NCBI GenBank assembly: GCA_018894105.1
Contig: CM032117.1
Span: forward strand, 48,394,503 to 48,458,502
DNA length: 64,000 nt
From: Jacaranda mimosifolia
Lineage: Eukaryota; Streptophyta; Magnoliopsida; Lamiales; Bignoniaceae
Reading direction: 5' to 3'
Below, piece after piece: positions 59,550 through 64,000 of the stretch (positions within the stretch are counted from its first letter, which is position 1; each line of letters begins with the position of its first letter). Both the position numbers and the translations under genes were made by a program. Below the pieces are notes generated by a model. The model was given only the letters and a program-made list of their open reading frames with translations. It did not search any database and was not told the DNA's origin.

Positions 59550-62500
59550 ATGGATATGGAAGCCTCCACCACCTCCCCTTCTACTCCTCTAACTCCTTCT
59601 TCTTCTTCTTCAGAGTCTCTCCTGCTGCAAGCTTTCATCGCCAGAGGCTGGCGTTTCAGAGACATGGACCGAATCCGAGGACTCATCACTGCTCAGTTAT
59701 CAGTTCCTGCCTCCCATTGTACCGTTGATTCAATTGAATCGGAGCTCCTCAACATGGACTTGCGATCAATTGGTGGGAAATGCTTGCCCGACCCCTCTCT
59801 TCTACGCAAAACCTCTCATCTTCAAGGCCCGATTGTCCTTCAGGTATCTCTTCCCCATTATTTTAGCTATGGTAATTGTCGAGTTGCCAAAAGTAGACGA
59901 GAAACTTTGTGAAAAGCTTGCTGTACAATTTCTCGATTATAAAAACTGCTGGTCATGTAATGCCTTCTAACCTAACCTCTGAAACAAAACTTGTCTTCGT
60001 TGCTAATTCTATATCTCGATTTACCCAAGTTTCTGGACCAAGCTTTGATGGTGACCTATCATTTGTCGGCTTAAATTTGACTTTAGAAGTTCATTTGGAT
60101 TTTCACATCAAAATGACCCTGGTGAATAGAAATAGAGGTTAAAACTCTATATCTATAGTGTGTATATCTTGTTTCAAGAGTAAACAAGTTGTACTCTTAA
60201 GTTAAATGCTGTCCAGAAAACGTATGAATGAGAGAGTTGCAGTGAAATTAAGGAAGGAAAAATACTAAAAAAGGGACGCACCATGAATCCTTCCTCATTT
60301 CACCAGAATTAGCAGAATTATGTAACTTTGGGCTTGTAATAAGTTAGATGCATGCCGAATTTGTCTGTAATTAAGCATAGTTCAGTTTTCATGTGAATGA
60401 AGACTTGGGAACTAGCTCTGGGATTGCCAAAAAAATGACTGACCAAATATTCCACTAAACTATTGACAGCAATGACTATCACTAGGTGTAGTAACATTAT
60501 CCACTCCATCTATGACGACTGTTAGAATCATAAGTATCATATGTGAAATCTCAAAAAAGAGAAAGAGAGAAGAGGTAAAATATGTGGTCTAATACAGCAT
60601 CTTGATAGGCTGTGTGCTGATTATTAAATTAACACTACCAGCAGCATGGTTTTTGTGTCTCACGAACAATTGTACCTACTATTAAGTGTATTAGCCACGA
60701 TGAATTTGATTCATAGAAAAATGAGTTAGATGCTTACTTCAAAAGTTTCGTTGAGCATGCAGCAATGTAGCAGCTCAAAGAGATGGGAAGTATATTAATG
60801 GTATTTATGTTGTTTTCTGCGGTAATGAGATTAAAACCAAGTAGGTTCTTTCTGTGATTGAAATAATAAAATTTCTTTTGAACCAAACAACTGTAGGTGG
60901 GGATGAAATTGAACCACTTTTGAGAAAAACTATTCAGCGAAAACCAATTGTTATCTCCTATTTCCAGTAAAGCGCTTCACTCGTGCGTGCTTGCACTTGT
61001 CTTGAGCTTCACACTGCCTAAACTCTTGCTGTGATTGTGATTAATTGAAACAATTTTTATGTCTAAGTTGTCTTTGTAGTGCTATTGAACTCATTTTGAT
61101 CTGAATAACTTGCTTTACGAGTTCTTAGTGCAATTCTCTTGATTGCAGTACCTTGTCATTACATTGTTGTGGGTATAATCAAGTCCATCCTGGAATATAC
61201 ATATTTTAATGTCTAGTTATATATATGGTACTTCAAAAGTCATCTTGATCCTTGCAATCGCTGCTTTACAAGTGGTTGATGCCCTCTGTAACTGCAATAT
61301 CTTGTCTTTCTATGCATTATCATGGAATATCTTGCATCCACATCGCCCTTCTAGCTAGAAAAAGGGAAAGAAATGAACATCAATTAATAAATAAGAAGTA
61401 AGTAAAAACTTCTTATGTTCTCATCAAGATTCTAATTACTCATGAACTTTTTAATCTTTTTATGGACTAAACTGTTGTATGTATTGAACAGGTTTGTTCA
61501 AGTAGAGATATATCTCGGAGTTGTATTACCAATGCTTCAGAAAATTCGGGCAATCGACGGCTATTAAGATTGAAACTCACTGATGGACATTCTGAAATAA
61601 CTGCCGTAGAGTACTCTCATGTGCCATCAATTCCTGAAGATGTTGTCCCTGGGACTAAGGTTTCTAATTTTTTGAACTTTCTGAAGCCAATCATTTTGAG
61701 TCATGTTTTACAAAAATTGAAATCATTGAAGTACTCATTTGATCAACTAATCTGTGCCTAGCTTTTGGGCCTGCCAGAAAATTCAGCTTAAATATATATA
61801 ATTTGGGAGCTTCCAAGAATCTCGAACAAGTTGATTTGTGGTAGATTCATTAAGTTAATAATATTATATGGAAAATTACATGTGCATTATAATGGCCTCA
61901 TATATCAAGCAACTTAGAAGGATCACATTTTTCTTAGAGAAAGAGGAAATTGTATGTAATTGTAATATTATATGCTTACACATCATTCTGAATGATTTTT
62001 CCAATGAGTGTTAATAACATCATGGCTTGTTTAATTCATGTAATAGATTTTATATGCTGCATCAAATATCATTCACCCGGGGGGGTTGTTAGATTGGGGG
62101 AGGTAAGACTGGTGAGATGGTTTTTATCTAAGTTATGGCATCTTGGAGTTTCCATGTATCTTCTAAATGTTGACCTCCTTATGAGCTTTGTGAGATTTTC
62201 TACCAGCAAAAGCAACATTTTTTTATTGTGTTACTACAAGTTGAATTAATAGGCATGACGGAAAGACTCTTTACTCTAGTCTAGTCATTTTTATTTATAG
62301 ACTAATCAGAATATTAATTATTTGTTTTTGCCCCGTTTTAAAGATGATTGATGCAGAGAACTACGTGTATTGTTGTCTTCTTGACTCAAGTTTTGCTACA
62401 CTGTTAACCAACAGATTAGGAGCTCAAATGAGAATTCTATCGGAAGCCAAATAACCTGTCAACTGCAGAAAGCATTGTCAAAGATAATTTCTGAGTCGAA

Positions 62501-63352
62501 GTTATGGCATGGAAACTGATTAAATCATAATGGGGATAGTAATAGATAGTAATAACTTAACTGGAAATTAAAGGGGCATCTTGAATGTCTGTTGAATTAT
62601 GATTGTTGACCATCTGTTCCAGTCAATGAATTTCTGGTGTTGGAACTAATTAAAGAACAATTGCTCTGACCATTAAATATGATGGACAAGTACCAACACT
62701 AATAACCGAAAATTCTTGCGAACCTGTGCAGTTTTCTTGGAATTGCAATGCAATTTTTGCCAAGGACAAATACTTTTTAAATATGCTTTATGTATGTTCT
62801 TATATCAGTGACTTGAGCTGAGGTATTAGTTTATGGTTGATTGAACAGCAGTTGTACTTTTTAAACATTTTTGTTTAAAGTCATTAGAGGCTGCCATATG
62901 GGAGCACATGGGAGCATATGCTTTTGAAGTACAAGTGCGTGTGTACAGCTTTAAGATTCTGTATATGTTTTCGTGCTAGTTCCCAATGTCTATGTTTGGT
63001 CATCCGTAATATCTTGCAACTGATTTAAGCATCTGTATTCATGTTGTTTAGTTTTTCTTGAATTTCCAGGTCTGTCTGCACAGTAAAGCAGATATATGTA
63101 GTGGTATTTTATGTTTGAACAAAAAGGTGATTACCATTTTAGGGGGTGTTGTTCAGTCCCTTTATGAAGAATGGAAACTGAAGCGCAAGTATTTGGATGA
63201 CTCCACTTGTACCTTAAGGCTCTCGCAAGAAAATGCATCAAGTTGTCCTCCACCATTTGAAAAGCTCCAAATTCGGGCACCTTTACGAGAAACTGCATCT
63301 ATTTTACATACTTCTGCAACTAAAGGAACACTTGGTTCATCAGACACCACAG
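59550..63352 (+). CDS. RMI1/TDRD3-like OB-fold protein (DUF1767), 5' three coding exons, partial
   Basis: Exons 59550-59843, 61492-61659 and 63070-63352 (98, 56 and 94.3 codons) have GT/AG borders and join in frame. Exon 1 begins MDMEASTTSPST, has a Ser-rich leader, then the RMI1 N-terminal helical region (LLQAFIARGWRFRD...ESELLNMDLRSIGGKCLP). Exons 2 and 3 form the OB fold: RLKLTDGHSEITAVEYSHV, EDVVPGTK, GILCLNKKVITILGGVVQSL, ending PPPFEKLQ. RMI1/TDRD3 OB folds bind topoisomerase III partners. Plants have a short RMI1-like DUF1767 family besides RMI1 itself, and this gene looks closer to that, but the C-terminus is outside the window. No stops are present, so it looks intact. The first ATG of MDMEAS was chosen; two in-frame ATGs upstream (59505, 59517) give a less typical start. 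Confidence 0.88.
59844..61491 (+). other. intron 1 of the RMI1/TDRD3-like gene
   Basis: Bounded by gtatct after CTTCAG and by ttgaacag before exon 2. It is 1.65 kb with no recognised insertion or gene. Confidence 0.85.
61660..63069 (+). other. intron 2 of the RMI1/TDRD3-like gene
   Basis: Donor gtttct after GGGACTAAG, acceptor ttccag before exon 3. It is 1.4 kb with no recognised gene or element. Confidence 0.85.
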
Positions 63353-63490
63353 GTACACAATCAATTAGCATTTTTTCATCTCAAACATGTTTTCCTGCTG
63401 GAAACTTCATGATATGTTTTGGCATTTACGATTAAAAGAATACACCAAGCTACATAGTGTCTTTGGGTTTTCTGCTTAAATGTGAACAAA

Positions 63491-63704
63491 TGTTAGAGTA
63501 TTTTCCTTTGTATAATTTATTTGTTTAAGGTATGTAGATCATACATATTCATACTATTTTGTTGATCATAATAGTATCTCTAGATCTTTGGTAATTAGAA
63601 TATAGAGTGTATTTCTTTTCTTGTTTACATGGTATTGGAGCTGTGTCTCACACATAAACACCCCCCCCCCCCCCCCAAAAAAAAAAAAGAGAAAGAAAAA
63701 CATA

Positions 63705-63740
<36 letters not shown>

Positions 63741-64000
63741 AACTCAACACCTCCTTCCCGCCACCATAGCTCATTGCTGATAGTGGCTCTTCCCAATCGC
63801 CTTCTCCCTACAGTTAGCCCATCACCTCCAAACCCTACTCATAGTATACCATCACCGCCCATCGCCTTCTCCACTCATTAATGACAACCTCCTAGGGTCG
63901 AGCAGAAATCCTTCAAAATAATCAACATCATTATAGCAAGACTCAAATTCGTAGGAGTTTCAGCCGGTTTGGCAAAATACAAATTCATAGTAGTTTCAGC
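63491..64000 (+). mobile_element. Copia/TRIM-type LTR retroelement, 5' end, in intron 3
   Basis: A short 139-bp LTR-like segment (63491-63629) starts TGTTAGAGTA and ends TTGTTTACA. It is followed at 63630-63641 by TGGTATTGGAGC, two bases different from the Copia primer-binding site TGGTATCAGAGC (initiator Met tRNA). After homopolymer and microsatellite runs, a proline/serine-rich reading segment begins near 63740. The other LTR would lie beyond the right edge, so whether this is a TRIM, a full Copia or a fragment is open. Confidence 0.5.
63661..63741. repeat. C16-A12 homopolymers plus (GT)n(GA)n microsatellite
   Basis: C16 (63661-63676), A12 (63677-63688), then after an A-rich linker a GT run near 63708-63721 and a GA run near 63723-63741. 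It lies just after the putative Copia primer-binding site. Confidence 0.93.

Noticed and set aside
1..64000. Possible intact autonomous transposon
   Set aside because: Each transposase or polyprotein found has at least one in-frame stop or frameshift. None is open from start to stop.

Overview
This is a stretch of flowering-plant nuclear DNA, most likely from a eudicot. It is AT-rich and intron-rich, with two conserved host genes separated by about 48 kb of nested transposable elements of nearly every plant class. I see no bacterial features, rRNA genes, tRNA genes or CRISPR arrays. The species cannot be named from the sequence alone.

Host genes: (1) 1208-10478, minus strand, holds the first eight coding exons of GRV2/KAM2 (the plant RME-8 endosomal DnaJ protein). 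All eight exons join in frame, and the rest of the gene lies beyond the left edge. Its 2.9-kb first intron carries an 839-bp hAT-type element. (2) 59550-63352, plus strand, holds the first three coding exons of an RMI1/TDRD3-like (DUF1767 plus OB-fold) protein. It runs off the right edge, and a Copia-type LTR with primer-binding site has inserted in its third intron.

Between them, left to right: a 12.5-kb Mutator-like element (10977-23502) with a 12-bp target duplication, a decayed transposase gene and a convergent decayed Ulp1-protease gene. Its introns and spacers are filled with GTAC-cored repeats. Next is a second, truncated copy of the same family (from about 23612 to 28555), which has itself been hit by a 1,031-bp Mutator-type MITE (9-bp TSD) and a 448-bp Tourist MITE (TTA TSD; the first copy gives the empty site). 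Then comes an old LTR-like sequence split by a 9.6-kb Tat-lineage Ty3/gypsy element (31202-40840; two 691-bp LTRs, GTTGC TSD, dual RNase H, antisense extra ORF). A near full-length L1-type LINE follows (42609-47875; 10-bp TSD). A region with a PIF/Harbinger transposase, its Myb/SANT partner, two tandem-repeat blocks and an antisense 'plant transposon protein' gene (48-57.2 kb) comes next, and then a 706-bp hAT MITE (57926-58631).

Almost all the transposon genes are broken by stops or frameshifts, so the block reads as layered insertions of different ages. The order of some insertions can be read directly from nesting and target-site duplications. The most unusual feature is the GTAC-repeat architecture of the Ulp1-carrying Mutator family. 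At least five separate arrays with different periods occur in non-coding parts of the complete copy, and a related array sits in the second copy.
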